Positions 1 to 8,135 are shown, counted from the first letter of the stretch. The stretch is DNA of 64,000 nucleotides from an uncultured Collinsella sp. (GCA_900545615.1 UQZM01000001.1:1-64000), one strand, 5' to 3'. Notes: a model not told the origin generated them from the sequence alone. Made by a program: numbers and translations.

Positions 1-78
1 GAGCGCGCCGGCAGGCGGGCGAAGCCGGTGCGGATCCGCGCAGCGGATGCGCGGAATCCTATACGCCGCACCATTTGA
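1..78 (+). CDS. 3' end of an upstream gene, partial, product unknown
   Basis: Frame 1 is open from the first base to a TGA at 76-78, and a hairpin terminator follows 4 bases later, as expected for the end of a gene. Only about 25 basic residues are visible, ending in RNPIRRTI. No domain can be recognised. The same bases also form strong GC-rich stems (GTGCGG with CCGCAC, CCGCGCA with TGCGCGG), so a structured RNA is an alternative. Confidence 0.3.
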   Translation, partial: ERAGRRAKPVRIRAADARNPIRRTI

Positions 79-82
79 GATT

Positions 83-112
83 AAAGCTCCCGGCAACGGG
101 GGCTTTTCTTTT
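83..112 (+). terminator. Rho-independent terminator
   Basis: The stem AAAGCTCCCG / CGGGGGCTTT closes on a GCAA tetraloop and runs into TTTTCTTTT. It would end transcription of whatever enters from the left edge. Confidence 0.7.
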
Positions 113-236
113 ACGCCAGCTTGAGTGCTTTCGTCCAAAGGGACGATTTCCTGTCGACTCGTGTAAGATTCCGAGTAGGTGTCGCGGCCCATCCGCGACC
201 ACTCCTTCTCTCAACGACCGATCAGGGTGATATTTC

Positions 237-2678
237 GTGGCAGAGCGTCCGACATACAGGCTCAGGTTTCTCGATCCCAAAAAGCGCTTTCCGGCGATGC
301 CCGAGCAGCCTGCGGGGCGCTCATATGGCGTGGTCTGGAAACTCTTTGGCGAGGACCAGCATGAATCTTGTTATGTCGTCGAATTCGTTGGCAAAAGTCA
401 TGTGTCGCTTTTGGGCTACGTAAGCGTTTCGGGTGAGGTGTACAAGGTGGACCGCCCCGTCTGCGAGGCTCCGCTGCCCAACGATCCCGACATGGAACTG
501 GTCCTTGACGAGTCGGATTCCAGTATTGGTGAGATTATGGTAAGGGAAGCCAACGGTGCAATGCGCGCGTGTGCGCAAACTGCCGGCTCTCCCGAAGGCC
601 CCATGCGCGAGCAGTCCGACCACGAGACATGGAATTCGACCCGCGCCCTTCCTTACGGCGAGTTCATGGCCTCGATGTTCTTGCGCTACGTGATATTTGC
701 CAACTCCGAAAGCGCTATTGTGAACACGGCGGACGCCGGCGGACTCGACGAGGGTATGCAAAACGTAGTCGACAAGATCAAGCTCGTAAAGTTGCCCGAG
801 CCGGTCGAGGTGTTTTTGGGCTTTAACACGGCACCGCTCCCCGATGCTATCGAGACGCTGCTTTACCGCGTTGACCATGCCGAGAATCCGAGCGGTATCG
901 AGCGCTATGCCGCCGCCCTTATGAGCGAAATTGACTTGCCCCGCCTGCGCACCATCGCTGCCAAGTCCGAGATGAGCCTGGCTCGCATTGATCGCTCAAA
1001 GATTTTCTATCTCAATTTTGATCGTAGCCTGCTGGACCAGGACGAGATTGACATGCTGCTTGCCGTCGAGTGCCGTCTCAACCGCCTCTCCGGCATCCTT
1101 GAGCGCATCGGGGCCGGATTGGTCCCTACGGCATCCTCGCCGAGCCTTGAGGGCTGCGCGCTCTTTGATGCGTGGCATATCGCCAAGACGACCAACGATG
1201 TTCCCCGACTGCTCGATACGGCTTCGAGCGATAACCCGTGGGGCAAGCCGGGTACGGTGGCTTGCCAGCCGGGCGGCGAGTGGGACGTGCGCACCCGTTT
1301 TGCGCGAATCGTTGAGGCGCTCAACGTGGTCACGCGGCTCGACTATACCTATCGGGCAAACGTTGCCGAGGGGATTATGCTCGTTCGGTTTGGGCAGTCT
1401 GTCGTTGATGCCATGCCGCAACGTGAATACGACGCTCAGGATGACGCCTGGCGCGAGCTGGACGAGGACACGCGGGCGATCTGGGCCGCGGAGCACGATG
1501 CGCGCGTGGCACTCACGCTTGCGGCAGCGTGTTTTGCCGCGGGCACCTGCATCACGCGCTGCTATGTGCAGATTGCTGCTACCGACAGTGAGCAGGGCGA
1601 GCGCGTTGTCGCAACGTATTTCTTTGGGCGTGCGGCCTATCTGGCCGATTGCGTGCCTGTCGCCAAGGATCTTGAGAACATGGACATGGACGATATGCCG
1701 TGCAAGCGTGTGCTTGAGGCGTATGAGTCAACCGCTCCGGAGACGATTGAGCCTGCGGAGGTTCATGCTCGTCCGCGTGATGACCATCGCACGCTGCCGC
1801 CGGCGCTGCGCAATCTGCTGCTTGCCGATACGGCTGACGAGTTGGAGGTCATGGAAGAGGACGATGACCCATACGTGGCCCGTGTTGTTGAATTGCGCGA
1901 GCAGGCAAAAGTCGACCGTACAGGTGCTTTTGAAGGCTTTTCCCGTCTTGTCGAGGAGTTGGAGGCTAAGTGCGCCGTCGCCGAGCTTTTAGCGACAGGT
2001 CCGGTTCAAACGCAGTTTTGCGATAACCAGCTGGTGCGCATGGTGCTACCGGTGTTGGAAGAAGACGACTCTGTGCGAATCCTTCGTGCGCCCGATGCGC
2101 TGTACTTTGCCCAGCACGAGATCTGCAGCTTTTACGCCGAGCAAGAGGACTTTGAACGAGCACTGCCCGAGGTGCGCCATCTTTACGATCTGGCGCGCTC
2201 GTCCATGCAATCGCACTTTGCACTCATCAACGTGCTTGCGCGTCTGGAGCGCTTTGACGAGATTATCGAGGTGGCGCGCCACGGCCTACGTATTGCCAGC
2301 GATCGTTCTGCAATTGGCTACCTGTTCTATCGCTTGGCGTTTGCCTATTGGAATTGCGATCAGCTCGACCTGGCGCTGGCTTGTTACCGTCTAGTGCCGC
2401 GCGGCGAGGAGTCGGGCAGCAGCGCGCTGGAAGAAATGCAGGGCCTTATGAACGAGATGGGCGTCAGCGAGCCTCCGACGTTCGAAGAAGCGGTTGAGAC
2501 CATCCACAAGGCTGGACTCGAGCTGCCGCCAGTGTCCGCCGTGACGAATCAGCTGGCAGATGCCGCTGTTCAACTGGTCGACAACGGCTTCTTTTTCCTG
2601 GCACGCGGTTGCATCTACCAAATGTGGCGCACTATGGGCAACGACGAGCTCGGCTCCCTCAACCGCTCGCTGGGGTAG
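237..2678 (+). CDS. Hypothetical 813-aa protein with TPR-like C-terminal helices
   Basis: I do not recognise the family. The GTG start is supported by AGGGTGA six bases upstream. There is no signal peptide or membrane segment, so a cytoplasmic protein is likely. Residues 1-110 look beta-rich (SYGVVWKLFGEDQHESCYVVEF), the middle is acidic and mixed alpha/beta, and roughly residues 615-740 are alternating amphipathic helices (YAEQEDFERALPEVRHLYDL and on) resembling tetratricopeptide repeats. It stands 161 bases before the AAA ATPase gene with no clear terminator between, so the two may be co-transcribed. Codon use matches the neighbours. The C-terminal repeats suggest a protein-protein interaction role, but no function can be assigned. 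Confidence 0.75.
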   Translation: MAERPTYRLRFLDPKKRFPAMPEQPAGRSYGVVWKLFGEDQHESCYVVEFVGKSHVSLLGYVSVSGEVYKVDRPVCEAPLPNDPDMELVLDESDSSIGEIMVREANGAMRACAQTAGSPEGPMREQSDHETWNSTRALPYGEFMASMFLRYVIFANSESAIVNTADAGGLDEGMQNVVDKIKLVKLPEPVEVFLGFNTAPLPDAIETLLYRVDHAENPSGIERYAAALMSEIDLPRLRTIAAKSEMSLARIDRSKIFYLNFDRSLLDQDEIDMLLAVECRLNRLSGILERIGAGLVPTASSPSLEGCALFDAWHIAKTTNDVPRLLDTASSDNPWGKPGTVACQPGGEWDVRTRFARIVEALNVVTRLDYTYRANVAEGIMLVRFGQSVVDAMPQREYDAQDDAWRELDEDTRAIWAAEHDARVALTLAAACFAAGTCITRCYVQIAATDSEQGERVVATYFFGRAAYLADCVPVAKDLENMDMDDMPCKRVLEAYESTAPETIEPAEVHARPRDDHRTLPPALRNLLLADTADELEVMEEDDDPYVARVVELREQAKVDRTGAFEGFSRLVEELEAKCAVAELLATGPVQTQFCDNQLVRMVLPVLEEDDSVRILRAPDALYFAQHEICSFYAEQEDFERALPEVRHLYDLARSSMQSHFALINVLARLERFDEIIEVARHGLRIASDRSAIGYLFYRLAFAYWNCDQLDLALACYRLVPRGEESGSSALEEMQGLMNEMGVSEPPTFEEAVETIHKAGLELPPVSAVTNQLADAAVQLVDNGFFFLARGCIYQMWRTMGNDELGSLNRSLG

Positions 2679-2767
2679 GGGCGATATAGAGGGGCCGCAC
2701 CGCGCTATTTGTATCGGCGCGGGCGGGAGGACCCGACAGAATCGGTAAGGCATAAAGCCGCCGAGCC

Positions 2768-2821
2768 TGCTAAAACTGTTAAACTCTGCTAAAGTTGCTA
2801 AACTTTGTTAAAGTTGTTAAA
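2768..2821 (+). promoter_or_regulatory. Six phased TGYTAAA direct repeats (candidate operator array)
   Basis: TGCTAAA or TGTTAAA begins at 2768, 2777, 2787, 2796, 2806 and 2815, so the spacing alternates 9 and 10 bases. The array ends 7 bases before the AGAGGAGG ribosome site of the ATPase gene. Regular near-helical phasing is what an oligomeric DNA-binding protein would need. The ATPase itself, which has a C-terminal winged helix, is one possible ligand; this is inference. Confidence 0.55.
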
Positions 2822-2839
2822 ACTGGCAGAGGAGGTCGA

Positions 2840-3922
2840 ATGTCAAAAGCTATTAATCCCTTTAAGCCAACAGCGGGCATGAATCCACCTGAGCTTATCG
2901 GACGCGACGCTGTTTTGGATGACTTTGCCGAAGCTCTTGAGAATGGCCCTGGTGCCCCCGATCGACTCATGCGCATCTCGGGTGTCCGAGGCACGGGTAA
3001 AACGGTGCTCCTCAACGCATTGGGCGATCTTGCGCGCAAAAAAGGATTCGAGGTTGTCGACGTCGCCTCAAATGCCGGTTTTTGCGACAGAATTCTCGAG
3101 GCTCTGCAGCGAAATGTTCGTCTTGCATCAATGTCGATTTCCCCATCGATTTTAGGAGTCAGCCTTGGCTCCGTAGAGCTGTCGAAGTCAGCCTCTCATC
3201 TGGGGGAGGCGATGTACGATGCCGCGAAGCGAGGTGGTTTGCTCATCACACTCGATGAGATTCAGGACGCCTCAACTGAGGAAATGCGCGAGCTGGGTAA
3301 TGAAATGCAGCTCTTGATTCGCCAAGGGGCGAATGTCGCCTTTGCATTCGCTGGTTTGCCAACCTCGGTGGATGGCGTGGTGGTGGATGATACGTTGACG
3401 TTCCTTCAGAGGGCGAAGCATATCGAGCTCACGCGGCTTTCAGATTTTGAAGTCGGCGGATCGTTTGAGGATACGATGAGGCGTGCGGGCAAGGAACTCG
3501 ACGAAGGCGTTGCTGAGCTTTTAACAAAGGCTTCGGCAGGCTATCCCTTTATGGTCCAGTTGGTCGGATATTACGCTTGGCAGGTTGCTGCGCGCAGCGG
3601 GTCGGAGAGCGTGAGTGAAGAGGCGGCTCGCAAGGGTGTCCAGGCGGCTCTTGATAGTTTCAATGCCATGGTGATTGCCCCCGCGCTGCGCAGGGTGTCG
3701 GAGCGGCAGTTTCAATATCTCGCGGCGATGGCGCAATGCGAAGGCGGCGAGATTACGAACGGTGATATTGCCAAAAAGATGGGATTGCCGGCGAATAAAG
3801 TCGGGTCGTATCGCAAACGTCTGATCGATACGGGACTGATTGAGCCTGCCGGCTACGGCTGTGTTTCGTTTGCAATTCCGTACATGCGCGATTATCTGTT
3901 GGAGACCATTCGAGCGGACTAA
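2840..3922 (+). CDS. AAA+ ATPase with C-terminal winged-helix domain
   Basis: A 360-aa P-loop ATPase of the archaeal-ATPase/AAA_16 type. The start is ATG 2840 behind AGAGGAGG; an in-frame ATG at 2795 lies inside the repeat array and has no ribosome site. Visible motifs are an N-terminal IGRDAVLDDF box, Walker A GVRGTGKT near residue 53, Walker B LLITLDEIQDA near residue 140, and sensor-like FAFAGLP. The last 80 residues (NGDIAKKMGLPANKVGSYRK) form a winged helix as in Orc/Cdc6-like proteins. Such stand-alone ATPases are widespread and mostly uncharacterised; some are linked to toxin or mobile loci, but nothing here shows that. No membrane segments are visible. Product class is secure, role unknown. 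Confidence 0.85.
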   Translation: MSKAINPFKPTAGMNPPELIGRDAVLDDFAEALENGPGAPDRLMRISGVRGTGKTVLLNALGDLARKKGFEVVDVASNAGFCDRILEALQRNVRLASMSISPSILGVSLGSVELSKSASHLGEAMYDAAKRGGLLITLDEIQDASTEEMRELGNEMQLLIRQGANVAFAFAGLPTSVDGVVVDDTLTFLQRAKHIELTRLSDFEVGGSFEDTMRRAGKELDEGVAELLTKASAGYPFMVQLVGYYAWQVAARSGSESVSEEAARKGVQAALDSFNAMVIAPALRRVSERQFQYLAAMAQCEGGEITNGDIAKKMGLPANKVGSYRKRLIDTGLIEPAGYGCVSFAIPYMRDYLLETIRAD

Positions 3923-3970
3923 TAAAGACTGGAGGCATCGACGCCGCCGCTGTGGTTGCCCCCGCATCTT

Positions 3971-4108
3971 TGTCTCAATCTGTAACATCTAGAGGGGATT
4001 ACGGCATGCAGGTGTTTCAGATTGAGACATTTGCGGATGGCGCTGACTGTTTGTCTAAATCTGTAACATCTGGACGAAGATTCGGCCTGTAACTGTTACA
4101 AATTGAGA
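3971..4108. repeat. Two tandem 55-59 bp palindromic units
   Basis: Unit 1 pairs TGTCTCAATCTGTAACA (3971-3987) with TGTTTCAGATTGAGACA (4013-4029). Unit 2 pairs TGTCTAAATCTGTAACA (4052-4068) with TGTTACAAATTGAGA (4094-4108). Both have 25-base loops that share the pattern TCTRGA...GATT.CGGC. The units lie downstream of the ATPase gene and upstream of the tRNA promoter. There is no T-tract after either stem. Confidence 0.75.
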
Positions 4109-4159
4109 TGATTGGCTGAGACGTCTACTGGCAAATCGGAATCGCTCCAAAATTCCCCC

Positions 4160-4188
4160 TTGCCCATCCTTGGCTGTTTGGTTACTAT
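4160..4188 (+). promoter_or_regulatory. Sigma-70-type promoter of tRNA-Ser
   Basis: TTGCCC (4160-4165) and TACTAT (4183-4188) are separated by 17 bases. Transcription would begin near 4195, just ahead of the tRNA at 4203. Confidence 0.6.
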
Positions 4189-4202
4189 AGAACGGCTGTT
4201 AC

Positions 4203-4293
4203 GGAGAGCTGACCGAGAGGCCGAAGGTGCTCGCCTGCTAAGCGAGTATGCCCCAAAAGGGCATCTGGGGTTCGAATCCCCAGCTCTCCGCCA
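4203..4293 (+). tRNA. tRNA-Ser (anticodon GCU)
   Basis: Acceptor GGAGAGC pairs with GCTCTCC and is followed by G and an encoded CCA. The anticodon stem-loop is CTCGC-CTGCTAA-GCGAG, which gives anticodon GCT. A long variable arm (ATGCCCC AAAA GGGCAT) marks a class II tRNA, and the T arm GGGGTTCGAATCCCC is intact. It would read AGC/AGU codons. Its 3' end is echoed several times in the next 270 bases. Confidence 0.97.
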
Positions 4294-4304
4294 GTAAGAC
4301 TTTA

Positions 4305-4334
4305 AAGAAGGGTTCCGAAAGGGGCCCTTTTTTA
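4305..4334 (+). terminator. Terminator of tRNA-Ser
   Basis: AAGGG...CCCTT stem with a T6 tract directly behind the tRNA. A very similar sequence recurs at 4496-4525 after the copied tRNA 3' end. Confidence 0.7.
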
Positions 4335-4347
4335 GTTGAACCACGTT

Positions 4348-4475
4348 AGCTGGGGATTCGAACCCGAGAGGGCACGGGCGTTAAGCAAACGCGAAAGCGT
4401 TTGTAGCCCGTGGGAGAAAAGCTGCCAGGCTTTGAAGCCGGAGGGCATGCGCAGCGTGCCCGGACATCCCCAGCT
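4348..4475. repeat. Palindromic element made from tRNA-Ser end sequence
   Basis: AGCTGGGGAT (4348-4357) pairs with ATCCCCAGCT (4466-4475). Between them are three further hairpins, notably CAAACGC-GAAA-GCGTTTG nested in ACGGGC/GCCCGT, and GGGCA...TGCCC. The left arm continues as an inverted T arm (GCTGGGGATTCGAACCC). The right arm runs into CTCTCCGCCAGTA, a copy of the tRNA acceptor end. The 322 bases from 4294 to 4615 hold no gene. Confidence 0.6.
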
Positions 4476-4530
4476 CTCCGCCAGTACGAATTTGAAGAAG
4501 GGTCCCATTTGGGGTCCTTTTTTATTATCA
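4466..4530 (+). other. Duplicated tRNA-Ser 3' end plus terminator
   Basis: ATCCCCAGCTCTCCGCCAGTA (read in two parts) followed by a GAAGAAGGGTCCC...GGGTCCTTTTTT terminator repeats the arrangement at 4277-4334 with a few changes. An inverted third trace, GGCTGGGGATTCGAACCC, sits at 4539-4556. Copies of a tRNA 3' end next to an intact tRNA are typical of past site-specific integration, but no integrase gene remains. Confidence 0.55.
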
Positions 4531-4558
4531 AGAATGGCGGCTGGGGATTCGAACCCTC

Positions 4559-4592
4559 AAAAAAGGAGGCATCCTTTCGGACGCCTCCTTTC
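4559..4592. terminator. Bidirectional terminator
   Basis: AAAGGAGGC and GCCTCCTTT form a long stem around TCCTTTCGGA, with A and T runs on the two sides. It stops transcription from the tRNA side and from the convergent carboxypeptidase gene, which ends at 4616. Confidence 0.8.
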
Positions 4593-4615
4593 AGTGGGCT
4601 GATTATTCTTGCACT

Positions 4616-5956
4616 CTACATCTCAGGAGCCTTGGCGACGGTCTCGCTCTCTGCCGCAAGTGGGCGGTTATCGATGCGGCGGCCCAAGCGATCGAGCTTC
4701 ACGAGCAGCCATTCAATGGGATTCGGCCCTGCGCCTTCCTCGTCGGCAACCAGGTCCATGACGGCGATCTTGGTGCCGTCCTGCTTGAGTGTAACGCTGC
4801 CCACCTTGTCGCCCACATGCACCGTGCCCGAAAGATCGTCGTAGCTAACCTTTTCGGTCACCTCGCCGGCAAGAGAAAACACGGTCGCTTGCGCCGTGGG
4901 ATCGGCGAGCGTGGCGTCGATTGTCTTATCCGTCCAGTCGGTTTGACTAATGCGCGCCATAAGCGGGTTGCCGTTGACGGTCTTTTCTTGCGTGTTGGCG
5001 ATTGCGACCGTCACCTTGTGGTCGTAGTACCAGTTGGCAAGGGTGGCGGTATCGGTAAAGCGCTGATCGGTGGTGGTGGAGTTCAAAATAACGGTGTAGA
5101 TCTCGTCGCCGTCGCGGTTGTAGGCGCTCGTAAAGCAATAGCCCGCGTCGTCGGTGGTGCCAGTCTTGCCACCGATGTTGCCATCTTGGCCCAGCAAATA
5201 GTTATGCGTGTCCATGGAATGCGAATGGTCGGCGCCGTCGGCGCCCGTGACCTCGATCCAGGAATTCTCGCTCGCTACGACCTCGCGGATCGTGTCGTTT
5301 TTCATGGCCTCCTGCATCATCAGCGCTACGTCGTGTGCGGTTGAGTGCATATTGCCAGCCCACTCATCAAAGTCCAGACCATGCGGGTTTTCAAAAAGCG
5401 TACCGGTGCAGCCGAGCTTCTTAGCGCGCTCGTTCATGGCCTTCACAAATGTGGCCTCGGCGTCTTTGGTCTTAGGGTCGATCTTCTTGCCCATATATTC
5501 GGCGAGCACGATGGCGGCATCGTTGCCCGAGGGAATCATCAGGCCGCGCAGCGCCTGCTCCACGGTAAGCTCGTCGCCTTCGAGCAAGCCGGCGGTCGAA
5601 TTACCCACGGTGGCTGCGGCGTTGCTCACCGTGACCTTCTCGTCCATCTTGCAATTCTCGACGGTTAGGATTGCGGTCATGACCTTGGTGATCGAGGCAA
5701 TCTTGACCTGCTCATCGGCGCCGCGCCCATAGTAGACGGTGCCGTCTTTGCCCATGACGAGGGCATTGGTCGCATCGATATCGGGCAGGTTTTCGGCCGT
5801 GATGCCGCGCGCATCGGCGGTTTTGCCGCAAACGTTGTCGGTCGTGAGCACTTGGGCGCCGGCGACGGTGGGCGCGCCAGCGGCAAGGGCGATAGCGCAG
5901 ACAAAGCCGGCGGCAAGCTGGGCTGAGCGCTTTGCAAAAGAGGTGAGGGACTTCAC
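4616..5956 (-). CDS. dacA: D-alanyl-D-alanine carboxypeptidase (peptidase S11, PBP5/DacA type)
   Basis: Exported penicillin-binding protein that trims the terminal D-Ala from peptidoglycan pentapeptides. All three active-site motifs are present: SITK (in KIASITKVM), SGN (in IPSGNDAA) and KTG (in IGGKTGTT). The chosen GTG start (446 aa) begins a clean signal peptide: basic VKSLTSFAKR, hydrophobic core, then AGAQ. It also lies about 33 bases below a TATACT -10 box. In-frame ATGs at 6025 and 6067 would put extra residues ahead of the signal and lie upstream of that promoter. A beta-rich C-terminal domain follows the catalytic part, but the last residues are polar rather than the usual amphipathic anchor. 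The gene is divergent from a VanRS-like pair, which may control it. Confidence 0.92.
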   Translation of the reverse strand: MKSLTSFAKRSAQLAAGFVCAIALAAGAPTVAGAQVLTTDNVCGKTADARGITAENLPDIDATNALVMGKDGTVYYGRGADEQVKIASITKVMTAILTVENCKMDEKVTVSNAAATVGNSTAGLLEGDELTVEQALRGLMIPSGNDAAIVLAEYMGKKIDPKTKDAEATFVKAMNERAKKLGCTGTLFENPHGLDFDEWAGNMHSTAHDVALMMQEAMKNDTIREVVASENSWIEVTGADGADHSHSMDTHNYLLGQDGNIGGKTGTTDDAGYCFTSAYNRDGDEIYTVILNSTTTDQRFTDTATLANWYYDHKVTVAIANTQEKTVNGNPLMARISQTDWTDKTIDATLADPTAQATVFSLAGEVTEKVSYDDLSGTVHVGDKVGSVTLKQDGTKIAVMDLVADEEGAGPNPIEWLLVKLDRLGRRIDNRPLAAESETVAKAPEM

Positions 5957-5995
5957 AGATTTCGCTTTCGACGGGATGGTCTCTTCTGAAACTAG

Positions 5996-6001
5996 AGTAT
6001 A
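5996..6001 (-). promoter_or_regulatory. -10 box of the carboxypeptidase gene
   Basis: TATACT on the - strand, about 40 bases before the GTG at 5956. No good -35 hexamer is visible 17 bases further up, so an activator may be needed. This site decides the start-codon choice. Confidence 0.4.
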
Positions 6002-6153
6002 TCGTTTGCCGGCGTCGGCGATCATCGCGTGTGCGCTTGGCCCACATCCGCACCCGAACGGGCACAAGGGTGCTTAAGGCCGACTTAATCACCCACGCTT
6101 GTTGTGTGTGGCGTGCGTCGCCTCAGGCATAATGGAGCGCGAGAGGAGCACGC

Positions 6154-6849
6154 ATGAACGAGCGCATTTTGGTAGTTGATGACGAGAAGGCCATCGCCGA
6201 CTTGGTTGGCATCTACCTTACAAAAGAGGGCTTTGATGTCCAGATTGCCTATAGCGGGGCCGATGCTGCCAAGGCGATTTTGGAGCAGGAGTTCGATCTG
6301 GCGCTGCTTGATGTCATGCTGCCCGATATCGATGGGTTTGAGCTGCTGCGTACGATCCGTTCCAGCCATACCTATCCCGTGATCATGCTGACGGCGCGCG
6401 ATGCCCAGCAAGACAAGATCGGGGGCCTTTCGCTTGGCGCGGACGATTACGTGGTTAAGCCGTTCCGTCCGCTGGAGCTCATCGCGCGCGTGCACGCTCA
6501 GCTTCGCCGCTACACCAGCTACGGTAGCCGTGCACAGGCGGCCGAGTCGCCGACCATTCAGCTCGACGGCTTGGAGATCAACCGCGATGCTCGTTCCGTG
6601 ACAGTGGACGGTTCACCGGTTCGCCTCACGCCCACCGAGTATTCAATCTTGCTGTATCTGGTCGAGCATCGCGGCAGCGTGGTGGCCGTGGAGGACCTGT
6701 TCCGCGCGGTGTGGAACGAGGACTTTATGCCCGGCTCCAACAATACGGTGATGGTGCATATTCGCCACTTGCGCGAAAAGATCGGCGACGACGCACAAAA
6801 GCCACGCTTTATCAAAAACGTCTGGGGCGTCGGCTACATCATCGAATAA
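6154..6849 (+). CDS. OmpR/PhoB-family response regulator, VanR-like
   Basis: 231 aa. The receiver domain has the acidic pair D9-D10, phospho-acceptor D53 in LALLDVMLPD, and K in VVKPF. The C-terminal winged helix carries LTPTEYSILLYLVEH and ends NVWGVGYII, as in VanR and related regulators. GAGAGGAGC precedes the ATG, and CATAAT at 6128-6133 is a possible -10 box. The kinase gene follows after 26 bases. The divergent D,D-carboxypeptidase makes a cell-wall stress role plausible, as VanRS-type systems often control D-Ala-D-Ala enzymes. There is no vanHAX set, so vancomycin resistance should not be inferred. Confidence 0.9.
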   Translation: MNERILVVDDEKAIADLVGIYLTKEGFDVQIAYSGADAAKAILEQEFDLALLDVMLPDIDGFELLRTIRSSHTYPVIMLTARDAQQDKIGGLSLGADDYVVKPFRPLELIARVHAQLRRYTSYGSRAQAAESPTIQLDGLEINRDARSVTVDGSPVRLTPTEYSILLYLVEHRGSVVAVEDLFRAVWNEDFMPGSNNTVMVHIRHLREKIGDDAQKPRFIKNVWGVGYIIE

Positions 6850-6875
6850 CGCTTTTCGCTTGTGAGGATCTTGAT

Positions 6876-8114
6876 ATGACAAAAGACGATAGGCAAGCGT
6901 TCGAGGTGCCCGATCGGCTCTTTGAATACGTGAGGTCGGTCGTCGACAACCGCGCGCTTGCAACGGTGCTGCTCTTTTTGCTGAGCCTGCTGCTGATTGG
7001 CATCGACAACATCGTCGGAATCTTGGCGGTGCTGCTTGTCGGCTTTTTGCTGATCGATCGATTTGAGATCGTGTGCCGCTGCGTGGTGATTGGCGGCGCC
7101 GCGTGGGCCATGACGTTGGCGATTGGCGCCATGGCGCTCGGCGGCATCGAAGGGCCGGTGCTGTTCGATGCCGGCTTTGTATTCAACATGCTTGGCTTTG
7201 TGCTGGCGCTTGCCGCGTGCGTGCTGTTCTTGTGTGGCCGCGCCCTGTACTACCAGGGCTACGAGCAGGGCGAGCAGCATGCCGATTGTGTGCTGGCCGC
7301 TCGTATTCAAGATCGCCTGATCGATCACCCCGACACCTGGGATAACATCGACGGCGACTTCTTGGAGGTCGAGGGCGCCCTTAACCGCGTGCGTGACCGT
7401 GAGCGCAAGGTGCAGCAAGCTCTGCGTGACGAGTCGCATCGCAAGGACGATTTGGTCACGTACTTGGCACATGACCTACGCACCCCGCTTGCCAGTGTGG
7501 TGGGCTATCTTTCGCTGCTGCAAGAGGCTCCCGAGCTGCCGGTTGAGCAACGTGCGCACTTTACGGGCGTGGCGCTCGACAAGGCGCACCGGCTCGATAC
7601 GCTCATCGAAGAGTTCTTCGATATCACGCGCTTTGACTTCCACGATATCGTGCTCACGCGCGGCTATGTTGATCTGGGGTTGCTGCTGGCTCAGGTGACT
7701 GACGAGTTCTATCCCATCCTCAACGAGCAGCATAAGGAAGTCCAAGTTGATATTCGCGAGGACCTGACGGTGCTCGTGGATGGCGACAAAATGGCTCGCG
7801 TGTTCAACAACATCATGAAAAACGCTATTGCCTATAGCTATGAGGGCTCGACCATCACGATCGAGGCCAGACGCCGGGACGGCGGTGGCGTGCGCGTGCG
7901 CTTTATCAATCAGGGCGATCCCATCCCTGAGGCAAAGCTCAAGGTGATCTTTGAGAAGTTCTATCGCCTGGATGCGGCGCGTGCGACCAATCGCGGCGGC
8001 GCTGGACTGGGGCTTGCCATCGCCAAGGAGATCGTATGCGCGCACGGCGGTACCGTTGCATGTGAATCGACGCCCGAACACACGATATTCACCATCGAGC
8101 TGCCCGCCGCATAG
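6876..8114 (+). CDS. Sensor histidine kinase, VanS-like
   Basis: 412 aa from ATG 6876, behind TGAGGATC. An ATG at 6711 in the same frame lies inside the regulator gene and is rejected. Three or four hydrophobic segments occupy residues 22-125 (LATVLLFLLSLLLIGIDNIV and on) with very short outside loops. A HAMP-like linker follows, then the H box YLAHDLRTPLASVVGY with phospho-acceptor H199, N box NNIMKNAIAY and G box GGAGLGLAIAKEIV. It is the partner of the preceding response regulator. The lack of a large external domain suggests it senses a membrane-bound or membrane-state signal. Confidence 0.9.
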   Translation: MTKDDRQAFEVPDRLFEYVRSVVDNRALATVLLFLLSLLLIGIDNIVGILAVLLVGFLLIDRFEIVCRCVVIGGAAWAMTLAIGAMALGGIEGPVLFDAGFVFNMLGFVLALAACVLFLCGRALYYQGYEQGEQHADCVLAARIQDRLIDHPDTWDNIDGDFLEVEGALNRVRDRERKVQQALRDESHRKDDLVTYLAHDLRTPLASVVGYLSLLQEAPELPVEQRAHFTGVALDKAHRLDTLIEEFFDITRFDFHDIVLTRGYVDLGLLLAQVTDEFYPILNEQHKEVQVDIREDLTVLVDGDKMARVFNNIMKNAIAYSYEGSTITIEARRRDGGGVRVRFINQGDPIPEAKLKVIFEKFYRLDAARATNRGGAGLGLAIAKEIVCAHGGTVACESTPEHTIFTIELPAA

Positions 8115-8135
8115 CCAGTGTGCCCTTACAAACAC

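Noticed and set aside
1..80. tRNA or tmRNA 3' end at the left edge (ends in ACCA)
   Set aside because: The T arm and TTC loop are absent; the stems do not fit tRNA or tmRNA geometry.
4346..4602. Small open frames with YWRRAGD- or AAGDSNPQ-like peptides
   Set aside because: These come from reading the tRNA-Ser end sequence and its copies in other frames, a common annotation artefact.
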